Source of the DNA: Fulvia fulva | Taxonomy: Eukaryota; Ascomycota; Dothideomycetes; Mycosphaerellales; Mycosphaerellaceae | Direction: 5' to 3' | NCBI RefSeq assembly: GCF_020509005.1 | Contig: NC_063013.1 | Location: 5,084,001 to 5,148,000, forward strand | DNA length: 64,000 nt | Shown: one piece after another, positions 34,302-48,158 of the stretch | Position numbering within the stretch: the first letter of the stretch is position 1 | Layout: the number at the start of each line of letters is the position of its first letter | Made by a program: the position numbers and the translations under genes | The notes under the pieces: model-generated | The model's input: the letters and a program-made list of their open reading frames with translations, nothing else | Told to the model about the DNA's origin: nothing | Database searches by the model: none

Positions 34302-34484
34302 CCTCGTAAGGCTACACTTAGTGTCACGTGACCTAGTGCGCTAGCGCGCCCGGACCCTAGACCTTGACCTTGACGTTTGCTTTATCGCGGCTTCGCAACT
34401 TTCTTATCTTCTCTTCTTCGTAGAACTTATTCGATACTAAGGTATTGATACGTTTACGCTCTATCTTACGCCTTGTCCGTATTA
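34298..34484 (+). repeat. 5' LTR of Gypsy-2 (first 8 bp missing)
   Basis: Matches 57194-57388 from its ninth base. The part next to the host gene keeps more C and G at CA/TG sites than the 3' LTR; all differences seen in the first 100 bp are C to T or G to A in the 3' copy. Confidence 0.88.
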
Positions 34485-34489
34485 TTAAG

Positions 34490-35913
34490 TTCTACCGCCC
34501 TTAGATCGCCGAGCCGTACGATTATAGACTACGTATCGCTACTACGACCGCATACGACCGAGACTCGAATAGCCGTAGGTACTAATACGACTATAGGACT
34601 AGACGAATTATTCTTTATCCTAAGACTTAACCTAAACCCTCTTACGAAGGCGTTCCTCTAAGAAGCCCGATAAAAGCGGAACGGCGTACTTAGCGTAGCG
34701 TAGTAAGGGGTAGAAGACAAGTTATAGTAGGATCCGGATTTTAACAATACTATAGGTATAGAACGACTACGTAATATAGCGTAAGAGATATAGAACGAGA
34801 CTTAGGGTCGCGGAGATACTAAGTAGGCTCGTTAGTAAGAGGAAGAACGTCGGCGCTAGAAGTACTAAGAGCTACTATATAATAAGTATAACCGACGTTA
34901 GTCTAAGAAGGAAACTCGACTCCGTATAGGTAGAGAGGATAAGACCTTATAATAGAGTATACGTACGCGGAAGGAGGAATATCTTAGCTACCGCTATACG
35001 ATACCGATTAACTTTACCTAGAAGGGCGAAGAGGTAGAATATAGGCTACGGTATAACCCTACCGAGTTCTAGATTGCTATAGCCGAGGAGCTTTCTCGCT
35101 CGGTTACTAAGAACCTAGAAGCCTAGCTAGATGTCCTAGACGAATATAGTCTCGCCTACCTCGGTCTTAAGGAGGTACGGGAGGTATTAACTACTTAGAA
35201 GAGTCGGCTATAGGCTAAGGCTAATCGGTAGAAGGGTAAGTTAGTATCGCTCTAAGTAATACTCGACGAGCTTAGGGACGATAAGGACTTAGTAGCTAAG
35301 ATCGCTTACCTAAAGAAGTTAGGTAAGAAGGCGTTTGCTAAGATTAAGAACTTACGTAGTCGTAATATAGATCTAGCTAGCGAACTCGAAGCGACCTAGA
35401 CTAAGTTGGCTACTAAGTAGAGCTTAGGTAAGCGTGCTACCGCGTTTATTACGGATCTATAAGCCTAGCTAAAGGAGCGCGATAACTATATCGCTTAGCT
35501 AAAGCCTAAGGAACCGATACCTCCTCTACCTCCTACGAGGTAGAAGTCCGCCCTCGAGAAGCTACTCGACGGCGAGGACTCTAGTATTAAGATAGGTATA
35601 ACGAAGACTAAGAAGGCTGCCTCTACCGTAGCTAGCGACAATAATAACACTACGGTAGTCTTAGTTAACGCCGCTATCTAGCGTAGTAATAGCGGTACCC
35701 GTAACCCGATTAACTCGAGGAAGATTCCTATATTCTTAGCTAATATACCTAATTATAAGGATAAACTAGGATTTGTAGAGTAGAAGGAGAAAGTAGAGGA
35801 CTACATAACTATAGAAGAGTTATATAGCCGATTATCTATAGTATACTTAGTAGTATTTAATAACTTCGTCGTCGGTAATACTAACGCCCGCCTATAGCTA
35901 TATAAGAAGAAGG
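34490..35913 (+). pseudogene. Gypsy-2 gag remnant, first part
   Basis: Read through stops it is a long, Lys/Glu-rich coiled-coil Gag (about 34800-35500: RREERRRQKYQELL, LKKLGKKAFAKIKNLRSRN and similar), followed by a Retrotrans_gag-like start (KIPIFLANIPNYKDKLGFVE). It is cut by LINE-2 at 35913 and resumes at 41748-41855 and 46810. Confidence 0.7.
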
Positions 35914-38900
35914 GTCGACGACGAGAATCACCTATACGTAGTGTCGGCTACAAACCTCTCGTCTAGCTACGAGAGAGCTAAGTATTCTTACGCTAGAGCG
36001 TCGTAGGCGCGACGGGCGCGTAATATAGGCGAAGCCGCGGCGAATAGAGGACTACTAGCAAAACGGGTATAAAAACTATCCGACGAGCGTATACTTATGT
36101 CGGGAGCGAGTCCCTCTTCTTTCTACGTATAAGAAGGGCGCGGAACCGTAGCCTATACGCTCGATAGGACACCTCTAGTATAAGTACAGAATTTTCACCT
36201 CCGGAGACCGTAGACCGAGCGGGGTAAGCGACGAATATTAGACGAGCGGACTACAGAACAACAACTAAGCGGACTATATAACGGCGTCGAGCGGACTACG
36301 AAACAATCTAGTGTTTACTAGCGGGTAATACGGTAGGTAGGTAGACACGCGACGAAGCCTATAAGGGCCTATTAAACACCCGGTATAGGAACGAGGGTTT
36401 TGCCTAAGGCACTGCCTATCCCGCTACACAACGCACCTAGTCTGATATAGTAGATTGCGACGAGGAAAGAACGATAGCCTAAGCAAGGAAAAGACGGCTA
36501 TTAGGACGGGGAAAAGACGTATAATATAAGTAGATTAGTTCTATAATCGGGGAGGATCGAGGGCAGGGTAATAAGGAACTTCATATTAGTTAGTAGGTAG
36601 AAACGTAAGGAGTACGCTACCCGGCGTAGTGTGTGCCCCGAGCAAACCTACGAGGTATAGACGGCCGCTTTCTAGAGATAGGCTACGGTAACGCGAAGGG
36701 CGTCAAAACCTAGGGCGTAGTATACACTAGTAGCGACGGCTAACACTGTCTATATAGCCCGAGAGGACGGATACGTATGTCGGTCAATAGAGAGCACTAA
36801 AGGGCTTAGGCCTATAGAGGTGGATATTGGCTTAAGGAGCAAATAGGGAGGGAGGGCGTAGAGGGAAGCTTTTGCTCCGGGCTAACCTCTCGAAACGAGG
36901 CTATACGGTAGTACTAGATAAGTAGGAAAGCGCGGTTAAGACTTATTACCTTATCTCGTAGCTAGCTTACTAAATACGATTCCTTCCTTGCCTATATACA
37001 GAGGCGGAAGACTTACTAGGGGATAGCGAACACCTAGCCCGGATATATAAGAATACTATAGTATAGCTACTAGGAGCGCTAAAAGCGCTATTATACTAAA
37101 TCCCGAAAACAATCTAATAAGTAATATAGAAGGTAGCCTAGAGACTAACTATATAGGCAATAGTAGTAGTAGGTAAGAATTAACCCCCTCCGAAGGCAAG
37201 TAAGGCGGTACGCCTATACATTAGTAATCCGGCGGAAAAACAAGAAATCGTAGCCCTAATAAGCAAGGAGATTGTCGACAGAATCGGCTAAAAGGAGGTA
37301 GTTAGAGCGAGGGTAGAGGTAATAGGCGTAGTGAGATTCTTTACCGTATAAGAGTCTAATAGACGAAAACTAGAGACCTATAAGGAGTGGACTACTAAAG
37401 TCGCGAAGTCGGTACGAGTCTCCTACTAACAGTATACCGTCATCGCCTACGGGGTCCCTAGGACATTTAAGGTCGAAGACCTTCCCTACCTCTAAGTATA
37501 GAACTAGAACACCTCCCTAGGAGTACGACTAACGAAGGCGGTATAGCTATATAAGACAGTAGACCGAGAAAAGACATACTTATCGCTTATTATCTAGGTA
37601 GAGACAGCGGAACAAGCTAACTAGATACTAGATAATAGGCTATTCTAGAACTACGAGAGAATAGACACGGAGATCTATTAGAGTAGCTATAGGCTACTAC
37701 AATGCTTATAATACTAACAGTACGGTCATATAGCCCTAAAATACGGGGAGAAGACCCTAAGGTGTCCTTACTACGTAGGTATATACTAGGGAAGGGAATG
37801 CCTAAAAAAGGAGAGTAGGTATATATACTACGGCAGAAGGTACCTAGCGTATTCAAGCTAATACCTAACTAGAATAGTAGTACAAGAACGAGCGAGACAA
37901 GCAAGGATTTCTATACTAGCTAGGTACCCCTAACGGTAGTAGGAGGGACCTACCGTATACAAGGGCTTCGAACCGAGCAAAAGGAAGAGGGTAGAAGAGA
38001 CGAATAAGGGAACCTAACCGTAAACGTATCTACCTCCCGGTAGGCCTTAACACCTTAACCGGGCCGCTAACGAACTAGGCCAAATACGAATCTTTAGGGC
38101 GCCCTAGCGGCCCTAGGGCTAGCCGGATAGCGAGATATAGGCTTAGGAGACATAGTAGGTTAGTACGGAAATAGACCTTACGGATAACGAATAATACTAT
38201 ACGACGACATTACTATCGTATAGTATAACGTAAATAAAAGTAGGGATAAGGTCTAGCGCTACTTTCTATAAGAGCTAGACCCGCTACGGTACTACGTTAT
38301 TACGGTATAGGAACTATAGATCAACCCCTACGAAGGACTCCTAGCCACTTATAATGACCGGAGATACTACACCGTAATCGCGGGCTAACGAGGCGTTATC
38401 CCGAGGACATATATATACGTAAGTAAGACTATAGACCTTAAGTCGTAGAAGGTTATACTACCGTAGTAGGGTAACCTAGGAGACATAACATTAATCTAGA
38501 TCGACACGACACAAGGCCCTATCTAGATCTATAACGTTTATAACCCGCTACCGCGGGGTCGGACGAGTAGGGAACTAGGAACCCTCGCCTACCTAGAGCG
38601 GACCCTAAGCTAAGACATAAAGTAAGTACTCCTCGGCGACTTTAACCTCTACTACCTACGGTAGGGACTCGAATTCACTCCCCCGTACGCGTTTCTAGGG
38701 GAAAAGCTACTAGATATAACCGCACGCTACGGAATGGCCTTAGTAATACTAAAGGGAATAGAGACGTAGAAGGCCCGTATAAGTATAAGTACGATCGACC
38801 TATACTTTCTATTACGAGAACTTAAAGAGAGACTAGTCTAATACCGACCGAACTACGCGCTAGAAGCCTCCTTAGACTATATCCCTATCTAAACGACGCT

Positions 38901-41731
38901 AGGGGTGAAGGCGATAGAGGAGCTAGTAAGCGAACTACGCCGTAACTAGAAGAAGGCACGCTAGGACGATATAAGAGGCTTCCTAATAGCGAACCTACTA
39001 TAGTATAGAGAACTCGAGACGATAGCTTAGCTAGATCAAGTAGCGGAACAGATTACCTCGGTTATATAGCAAGCAGCGGAACAATATACGCCGTTACTCC
39101 GGCCCTTAACGTAGTAGAAGGCCTTCTAGACCCCTAAATACTCTACGAAGGTAAGGGAGGCTAGAAGGGCAAGGCGACAGTAGACGAAGGAGCATACCTA
39201 AGAGACGTAGGAGCAATACTGTCGCGCGATATAAGAGAAGAAGGTATAGATAAGACGCGACAAGCTATAGGACTAGAGAGCGACGATCGGGCTCGTTATA
39301 GAAAACCCGGAATAGATGTAGAGACTTACTAAATAGGTACGACTACCTAAAGAGTAGCAAACCCCTTACTTCCCCCTAATCGTAGACCGCGAAGGGATTG
39401 CCTAGGCTACGCCCCGGGGCAAGGCAAAAGCATTAGCCGACTATTTCTTTTCGACGTAAGTAGAGGTAGACCTTACGGATATCGACCCGAGTATATACCC
39501 GGAACCCCTAGATATAGATTGGGCGGTTAGCTCTAACATAGTAATAGGAGTTATAAGTAAGCTAAAAGGACGGAAAGCCCTAGGCCTAGACAGGATACTA
39601 AACATACTACTAAAAGAGTGTAGAGAAGAGATCGCGCCGAGCCTAGTAAACCTATTTACCGCGTGCCTACGGCTAGGGTATTACCCGAAGCCGTATAGAG
39701 AGTCTATAATAGTAGTGCTACGTAAGCTATAGAAGGAGGACTATACTTAGCCCAAGTCGTATAGACCAATCGCACTTCTAAATACGATAGAGAAGGTCCT
39801 AGAAAAGATAGTAGCCTAGAGACTTACGTAGCTAGCCGAGGATAACTACGTACTCCTAGTAATATAGATAGGGGGAAGAAGCTAGCGATCGATACTAATA
39901 GTAATAGAGCTAATTACGGAGCAAATTCAGACCCTCTAGCACTACGGTAGGAACCGAGCGGCGTCCTTACTATCCCTCGACATCGTAGGAGCCTTCGATA
40001 ACGTCTTGTACTAAAGGCTAATACATATCCTATAGTAGAAAGGCATCCCCCGGTAGGTAACGACGTTCGTCTACTCCTTTCTCTAGGAACGGACGACATA
40101 CCTAGTCCTAGGAAGGTATACGTCCGACCCGGTAAAGGTAGAGACTGGAATACCTTAGGGATCTACTCTCTCCCCTATCCTATTTCTAATATTTATGTCT
40201 GATCTAATCCCCCTACTCACCTCTCCGTAAACCTTAGTATCGGGGTTTATAGACGACACAAACATCCTAGCCTAGTTAGACTCGATAGAAGAGAACTGTC
40301 GCCTCCTCGAAGATAGGCACAAGAAATGCGAGGAGTAGGCAAAGAAGTATAGTGCCCAGTTCGCCCCTAAAAAGTACTAACTTATACACTTTAGTAAAGC
40401 GAGAACACACTATAATATAAAGGCGGCGGTAAGAATCTAAGGCTACGAGACAAAGCTATTAGCGGAGCTACGAGTACTAGGGATCTAGCTCGACCCGAAG
40501 CTAAGCTAGAATGTATAGGTTAAGAAAGCCTAGAGTCGAGCACAAGTTAACGAAGCCTCGATAAAGAGACTTACGGCATCTATATAGGGAGCAACATTCG
40601 ACAAGGCAAGAGTAATATATAAGGCGATCGTCAGACTAGCTATACTATACGGGGCAAAGATTTAGGGAACAGGAGGCGTAGGCAAGCCGATCCCGAAACG
40701 GATAGAGTAACCCCTAAATAGGACATAGGTAGGCAACCTACGTAGGGTACTAGGCGTATATAAGACAACGTCAATAAGCACGGTAGAAATGGAGACAGGA
40801 ACACTACTAATCGGCCAGTATATCCGGGGAATAAGAATTTAATACGCGGTAAGGACGACAGGTTACCTAGTATAAACTACGATCTAGGAGGTAAAGAATA
40901 AGATAGAAAGCTACTACCGGAGAGGGGCCGGATATAGGACAAGCTAAAAAGAGGATGACCTACTACCTTTACGGCTATATAGACAAGCACCGAATAGCTA
41001 GTACGAAAAGAGGAGGAGCGTAGGACTCGCTAGGCCGGCGGGAGTAAGGCTAAGACCTAAAGCCTAGCGGAATAGATAGCGAGCTACCTATAGGAGTAGG
41101 ACTAGAAAAGGAAGCCCCCTAAGACAATAGGCCCGATAGCGCTCCGAGCCTTCTAGAGACACAATTACTAGCTATATAGGGACCTAACAAGGGCCGAGGC
41201 AAGCATAGCGATCCAAATCAGGTCCGAACATATTAGGTTAAGGGCCTACCTATTTAGAAGACGCGTACTAGACATCTATAGCCTAGCCTACTAGTATAGC
41301 TACCTATCGCAAAACCTAGAACATATGCTACTACGATGCCCGTAGTAGGCGAGAGGTAGGGGAAATTAGAGGCACTAAGCGGGAAGGAGAGACTATAAGT
41401 CAATTATTAGGGACAAAGGTAACATTCGCCGAATCTCTCGGTAGATACTATAGTAGGGATACCTCTAGTAGTTTAGCCTCGCTAGCGAGACGGAGAAGTA
41501 GATAGACAAGAGGCGGAAGCTAGGGGGTGGTAGATAGGGTAGTCATTAGGGCAGGCCTATAACACTAGCGTACCCCTAATAAGGGAAAACTAAGACAACA
41601 ACTAGGAGGAAAAGATAGGCGGGAAGGAGGAGGGGTTTTTACTAATACGGTTTCCCCTCTATATATACGAAAACAAGATAGTATAGCTGTATAGGCTAAA
41701 GGGCACTACAACAGCTTAATGAAATATCTAT
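35914..41731 (+). mobile_element. LINE-2, full-length Tad-like non-LTR retrotransposon (RIPed)
   Basis: 5818 bp inserted in Gypsy-2 gag; target duplication CTATATAAGAAGAAGG at 35898-35913 and 41732-41747. Begins about GGTCGACGACGAG. The first 1076 bp (35914-36989) have no clear ORF and are shared with LINE-4. ORF1 with zinc-knuckle remnants near 37690-37870; endonuclease at about 38200-38890; RT at about 39560-40420 with LDRILNILLKEC, SLDIVGAFDNVLY, GIPQGSTLSPILFL and GFIDDTNILAQ near 40240-40275; a C-terminal zinc-binding segment at 41205-41360 (IRSEHIRLRAYLFRRRV ... EHMLLRCP). Ends in ATCTATCTATATA. Stops throughout. Confidence 0.87.
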
Positions 41732-41747
41732 CTATATAAGAAGAAGG

Positions 41748-41855
41748 TGACCGGTTAGCGTAAGTTAATAATAGTACTAAACGACTCTTACGGCGAGCAC
41801 TATAAGCTTAAGAAGCATAAGAAGGCTTATAATAACTACACCTAAGGTAATTATA
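41748..41855 (+). pseudogene. Gypsy-2 gag, short middle piece
   Basis: About 108 bp of Gypsy-2 gag stranded between LINE-2 and LINE-1 copy C; it ends in the duplicated CCTAAGGTAATTATA. Confidence 0.75.
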
Positions 41856-44800
41856 GATAGATAGATAGATTTGTCATTCCCCTGTTCTAGGACCCTATCC
41901 GGCCTATATAGGTATATATCTATTGTTATATACAAAGGGAAACCCGAATAGGTAAAAACCCTTCCCGCCCCCGACTACTCCTTATCTAGTTTAGCTTTCC
42001 CTCTGAACGTACGTAGTCTATGTTACTACCCCGTTAGCCCCCGCTCCTAGCCGGTCTCGTCGCGCTACGTCGTGTCCTCTCTTCCTATACTACTCCTACT
42101 AGGCGGTACTGTTCTAGCTAGCCCTTCTCTAGTATCTAGTTTGTAATACGCCGTAGGTCCTTAGCGTTGTTAAGAAGTGCCCTAATCGTCCGGTTCCTCG
42201 CCTTTACTATCCACTCCCCCCTTCCTAGCGACTACCTCGGACAGACGAGGAGTACGTACCGTACGTTCTAGGAGCGATAGCCGTAGGAGTAGCTAGTATT
42301 CGTGTATCCTAGAACCTTCCTCTATAATAGGTACCCCTAGAGGCCGATGTGTTCGCTTCGTAGTTGGGTTACTATACTACTCTATACCCTCGTAAGGCGG
42401 TAGTAGATAAGCTTCGGGGGGTGCTTGACCGCGGATTTTGTAGCTGACTATTCCTTAGGTTATCCCGCTAGCTAAGGGCGTCTACTATACCCTACAACCT
42501 AGTTGTTCCACCTCTCTTTCTATAGTTGCTCTATAAACGATTTCTTACCTTCCTATTATATTACTAGCTATTCGTCCCTTACCCGGTAGTTCGGCTCGTT
42601 TCCGGGTCGAATACCCCTATACGCTAGTACTAATTCGCGGGCCCTTACGACTATACTAGCGATGACCTTCTATACTAGGTACTATACCGACTTGCCTAAG
42701 TAGGAGGTCCGTAGTCCCTAGATATATAGGTCGATCGGCGGTATAGCGGTCTCGTACTTAAGTATCCTCGTTAGTATCGACTTATATACCCCGGTGACCT
42801 TCCTTAGGCATTGGTTTTAGATCTTCGCTAGCGGCGCGACGAGTCCCTTCGATAGGCAGGCCCTCTCGCCTAAGGACTATACTTAGCTACTATAGGTAAG
42901 GACTAGCCGTATAATAGCCGTATATAGAAGTCGTAACTACCGGAAGTCCGCCCCCTATACAGACGTAGTGAGCCTCTAGTATAATGCTATATTCTATTTA
43001 GCTTTCCGTAATATTGCCTATACGTACTTCCTCTACCGTAGCGCCGGGTCTACCTATAGTCCGAGAATCCTAAGCTGATTTGCCGGGTTAGTCGTGTGCC
43101 CCTATATCTAGATAGAAGCTTGTATATTATAGAACCGTAGCCGGCGCGTGAAGTGTATTAGATTGTACTTTTCTAGGGCAAACCGAGCCTAGTACCTCCT
43201 AGCCTAGTCCTCGTAGATCTTGTACTTCTCTTCTAGTAGCCTATAGTTCTCCTTAGTCGAGGAAGACTACGCTAGGATATTTGTGTCGTCTACGAAGCCG
43301 CTCGTAGCGGTGTTCTAGGATTCTAGGGCTAGGAGTAGCGTCGCTATAAAGAAGAGGAATAGAATAGGTACTAGCGTTAAGCCTTACGGGATTCTAGTAT
43401 AGACTACTTAAAATAGGCTTCTATACTAGCCGACTAGGATCAACGTACTACGGTTTTCGAGGTAGGACCGTACGAAGTTGACAAGCTACTTAGGGAGTCC
43501 TTTCGACCTTAGGATATAGAGTAGCCGCGGGTATAACACGTAGTCGAAGGCTCCCGATATGTCTAGGCTAAGTAAGGAAGCCACCTTGTCCCTATTCTTA
43601 TACTAGATAGCCTTTACCTAAGAGGTAATAAGTTCTATCGCGGATAGCGTCGATCGCTATAGGCGCGTACCTATCTAGGTGTCCGGGAGTAGGGAGTGTT
43701 CCTCTACCGCCTCGGAGAGTCTCGTTATAACTAGCTTCTTAAGCGCCTTCCTAAGAGTGTTAAGGAGCGCAATTAGGCGGTACGACTTTACCTACGTATA
43801 GTCTTCCTTCTACGGCTTACGTAGGACCACTGTCGTCGATTGTTTAAAAGCTATCGGGTAGTACCCGGTCTATAGGTAGGCGTTAAAGATCGCTATAGCT
43901 ACTAGGGCTAGTTGATCTCTACACTTCTTTAGTAGCTCGTTTAGGATCCTATCCGGCCCCGGGGCTTTCTTCGCCGGCAACTTCCTTAGTATAGCGGCAA
44001 CTTCTCCCTCGGACACCTCCTATTAGACCGCGATGCTAGGGGCTAGGGGAGTAGAGCTGTTTATGTCGCTTAGATCAGCCTCGACTAGGGGCGGGAAGAA
44101 CTTGCTAGCTAGTAGACGCGCCTTAGCCTCGGGGTCGCTAACCGGGCTACTAGGCGATTATAGCGCTAGGATAGAGAAGGAGGGGCCCTATATAGGGTCC
44201 TATCGGGCCTATTCTACTAGCTTCTATATCCTCTCTAGCTTGCCGGCGATTTCTTCTACTATAGCCCTCTAGCCGACTGCTTTCTCCCTTTGTATTATAG
44301 CTTTCTTCTATTAGTATACCTCCCTATATACGTTCTAGGCCTCCTCGCTATAGCTGCTCGTCTATACCCGGCGGGCTCTCCTTACTTCTCTTACTACCGT
44401 AGTGTACTCCGGCGTCTAGTATAGTTTAGACTATATCGTTAGTTAGGTAAGCGGAACGTAAAGTAAGGTCGCTTTTCTTATTTCGTCTATTAACCCCTAG
44501 ACTACTTCGTTTATCTCGTCTTTACTGTTATATTACTACTACGCGATCTAGACTAGCCTCTTAGAGTTATCGAGGTACGCCTAGATATTGGCCTAGTAGG
44601 CCTTTCCCTAGTTTAGCTTAGGGGTTCTCGCTAGTATACGTTGTATCTATGTCGTAATAGAGGTCCTAACTAGTATATAGTCTAACGACGCCTCGAGTTC
44701 ATGTTCGATCCTATAGTAGGTTACCGTATAGTAGTAGCTATCTAAGATCTAGAAGAGGTCGATCGTACCTTAGAGTCCCCCTCTCTTCTAGGTACCTAGG

Positions 44801-46794
44801 TCCTTCGGGGTATTAAGGGCAATTGCGTTGCTCGCTATCAAGTCGAGTACTTCGTCGGCTATAGGGTACGGCTATATAAGGCTTTCCTAGGAAGGGTAGT
44901 ATATGTTAAAGTCTCCTACTACGATGTGGCACCCTTGTCTCTTAAGCGCACTGTCTAGGTGTCTATAGACCCCTAGGTCGCGGCTAGACCTCGAGGCTAG
45001 CGGTTGTATATATAGGTTGTGTATCTAGGTGCTACCTACGTAGAGGGAGGTAATATCGCCCCCGCCTTCTTCGTCTACGTAGTACACTACCTCCTAGTCG
45101 GATTCTAGTATGTCCTTACTGACATAGAAGCACGTGCGGGGTCTGCCGTCGCCTCGTAGATATGTCGTATAGCCTAGTGACTTGTAGGTCGTTAGTCTCT
45201 TATAGTGCGGGTTAATCTATAGCTCCTAGATTATAAGGACGTAGTAGACGCGCGGGTCCGCCTCGTGTAGGAAATAGTTCTAGACTATATCCTTGCTATA
45301 GTTAACAATATACTAGATAATACTAAGCGTGTCGAGGCTAGTTATCGGCATCGACAATCATTTCCTCTATATCGTCCTATATCCTACTGCCCTATACGTC
45401 CTAGTCTACGCCTATCGGCTATGTACTAAAGGGGAGCCGGGCCTAGTTAGATTCCCTCGCCGTAGCTAGTAGAGTACGTGGCCTCCCGTACGCCCTAGGT
45501 TACGTATCCTTTATATCGTTCTCGGCCCTAGGGCGCTTATACCCGACCGCCGCTAGTTAGTTCCGGTATAGGCTAGCCTTACGGTCGCCGTAGAATCTTA
45601 GGGCGACGGTTCTGTTTGTGATTGCCTTGTTTTTCGCTAGTTTCCGCTATAGGCATTCCGTACTATACGATAGGTAGTACCCCGGACAGTTCGCGTACCG
45701 TCTCGTAGTCGATATACAGTCCCTAGATATATAGTCTCCTATATAGTTCGAGCAGGCCTACTTATTTATGTACGTATAGGTTTGGTGTCTATACTATTGG
45801 CATTTGAAGTATTAGAGGACACGAAAGGATAAGGAGTGCTTTTCTACTGTCTTAAGGCTATATTACTAGACTAGGCCTTGTTCTATCGCTAGATCCGCCG
45901 CTTTCGCGTCTTATAGCTATACTATTAGCGCCGAGGCCTTCTTGCCTTCTAGCCATTTCCTATAGAGCCAAGTCGCCTTCTAGATTAGAGAGTTAAGAGT
46001 GACCGGGTTATCCTCTTAGAGAGCGCGTAGGTAACCCTAGTTAGTTAGGTCAAACTCCTTAGGCATGTCGTAGACTAGGATCGTGAATTGTTTCGTTAAG
46101 ACCTTCGCTAATACCGTAACCTTAGATGCCTACTATAGCTATACCTCTAGGTGCCTCCTAGTAGTAGTAGAGCTAGTATAGATCTATAGAGTGCCGTTAG
46201 ACTATTAGTTCACTACGACCACCCCTAGTTAGTTAATTCGTTAGGCGAGCTCCTTATTCGATAGCTTCGTAACTTCGGCCTAGTCTTCCTTTACTACAAT
46301 GCGGATCGTAACTATATCGTACGTTAGGCGGGGGCCTAGTATCGATACCGCGACCGATGCCTAGCTATAGGGGTGTTGATTCCGGGTGGCCTTACTAATC
46401 GCCTAGGACGTCGTCCTTATTTCTTATTGCCCTCGGTAATACGACAGTATAAGCGCCGTACGTAGCTAAGTGATCATTACCTATAGAGACCGGTAAGGGA
46501 GCTAATCGTTAGTTTCTATACTTTTTACGTCCTCTATAAGTTGCTACTAGTTGTCTTAGGGGGGCTTCGCCTATAGGGCCGTAGGCGCCGTTAGTACCGT
46601 AGCCTAGGCTACTGTTACCTAGGAGTTACCTAATGTAGCTAGGCACCTCCGCGGCGTTTAGAGCTGAAGAAATAGGGTGAAGAGAGCTTTAAGCTATCTA
46701 GATTAAATAAGGTAGAACTCCCTTAGTCCTAGGGGCAGTAGCCTGCTTTATATATCGTTAGAATAGCCTTAATAAGAGCTTTCGAATATGTCTT
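41856..46794 (-). mobile_element. LINE-1 copy C, full length (RIPed)
   Basis: 4939 bp on the minus strand with target duplication CCTAAGGTAATTATA at 41841-41855 and 46795-46809. The most complete LINE-1 here: its 5' 515 bp are absent from copy A. On the minus strand: ORF1 at about 46600-45300, endonuclease at about 45300-44570, RT at about 43980-42600 (the catalytic GFVDD.NILA segment near 43270-43300), a C-terminal zinc-binding segment near 42370-42230, and the TCTA tail at 41856-41870. Open frames on the plus strand within it, for example 44033-44272, are antisense shadows. Confidence 0.88.
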
Positions 46795-46809
46795 CCTAAG
46801 GTAATTATA

Positions 46810-48158
46810 CATTTGACGTATTTTGTACTAAGTTCCTAGAGTACGGGTACTACCTAGAGAAGATAGATAAGGAACTTATCGACGATATCTAGGACAAGCT
46901 AAACGATAAGTTAAAGTAGGCACTAGTATATCGCGACGACTTTAGTGATCTCCTAGCCCTTTAGCGATACCTTCGCGATGTCGAACTGAAATTAGACGAT
47001 ATTAAGGGTTCCGGCGGAGGCGGTAGCGGCCGTAATAGTAGTAGCCGTCGCGGTAGTAACGAAGTAAGCCTAAGTATATCTACTATAACGAGAAGATTCG
47101 TAAGGAATATAATCTTGAAGCCGCTAAGTACGATAGTTATACCTTCCGTAATCTTACTAAGGAAGAAGTAGCTAAGCCTAAGGAGGATATGTTCTACTAC
47201 GTATATAAGGCTATAGACTATAAGGGTGCCTAGTCGCCTAAGTGTCCCTTTGAGAAGTATAAGAAGACTAGTAGCGACGCTAATAACGCTACGAAGAACG
47301 TATCGATCTAGGTCGGCGACGTACTAGTAGAGCTTAAGGCTACCGAGTCGGAGGAAGCCTAGGCTCTAGTCGTGTACGTACCGACTAGTAGCCTATACTC
47401 GCGCCTAGTACTAATCCTCCGAAGACGGTACTACTAGAACCTCCTAAGGTTACGCCCTTATTATATTACCGTTATAGAGGAAAGAGGAACCCATTATAGT
47501 AGGAAATAGTAATTAGTAACATCCCCGTAATCTTTAGTCCGGAGGTTACGCTATATACTATAAAGACGATAGACCTTCCGCTAAGAAGCTCGTATATTAT
47601 AGTAGTAGGCGTAGCGGGTAGTAAGCTAGTACGTATTCTAATAGATCCCGGTACCGAGTCGCTATTTTATAATACGAAGTTTACGAAGAAATATCTATTA
47701 CAAATACGACTGCCTTAGGCTTAGAAGATAGGCCTAGGAGCTAACCCTAAAGTATCTAGTTAAGCTACGGAATGTGTTAAGACTAAGGTCGACCTAAACG
47801 GTTATATCGAGGAAGTCAGTTACTTCGTTACTAACCTCGACTACGACTCCGTGTTTAGTATACCCTAGTTCTAGAAGCACTACCCTATACTAGACTAGAG
47901 AGCTAATATATTTATATTTACTAAAAAGTACTATACGGATTATTACGATCCTTGCCCTACGACTATCGGCGGTACGAAGGTTCGTATATAGTACGCTATC
48001 CCTTATTTATAGACTCTAGAACCTAATATCTAGGTGTCTAGTATAACGATTAGCGAAGCCTACGAAGAAAACCTAGACGAAGGTTACCTTATTTAGGAAA
48101 TAGGGACTCTTAACCCTAATAAGCTAGAGCCTACGACTAAGGAACTTATTTACGATAT
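46810..48158 (+). pseudogene. Gypsy-2 gag end and protease remnant
   Basis: Continues gag after LINE-1 copy C (TKFLEYGYYLEKIDKELID, LLALQRYLRDVELKL, a Gly/Ser-rich linker). A zinc-knuckle-like stretch near 47190-47260 follows, then an aspartic protease region near 47640-47700 (LIDPGTESLFYN, where the usual DSG/T motif is altered by RIP). Interrupted by Copia-B at 48159. Confidence 0.72.

Noticed and set aside
34473..34661. 62-codon plus-strand frame after the Gypsy-2 5' LTR.
   Set aside because: Possibly the very start of Gypsy-2 gag, but it begins inside the LTR and stops at RIP-made codons; not a separate gene.
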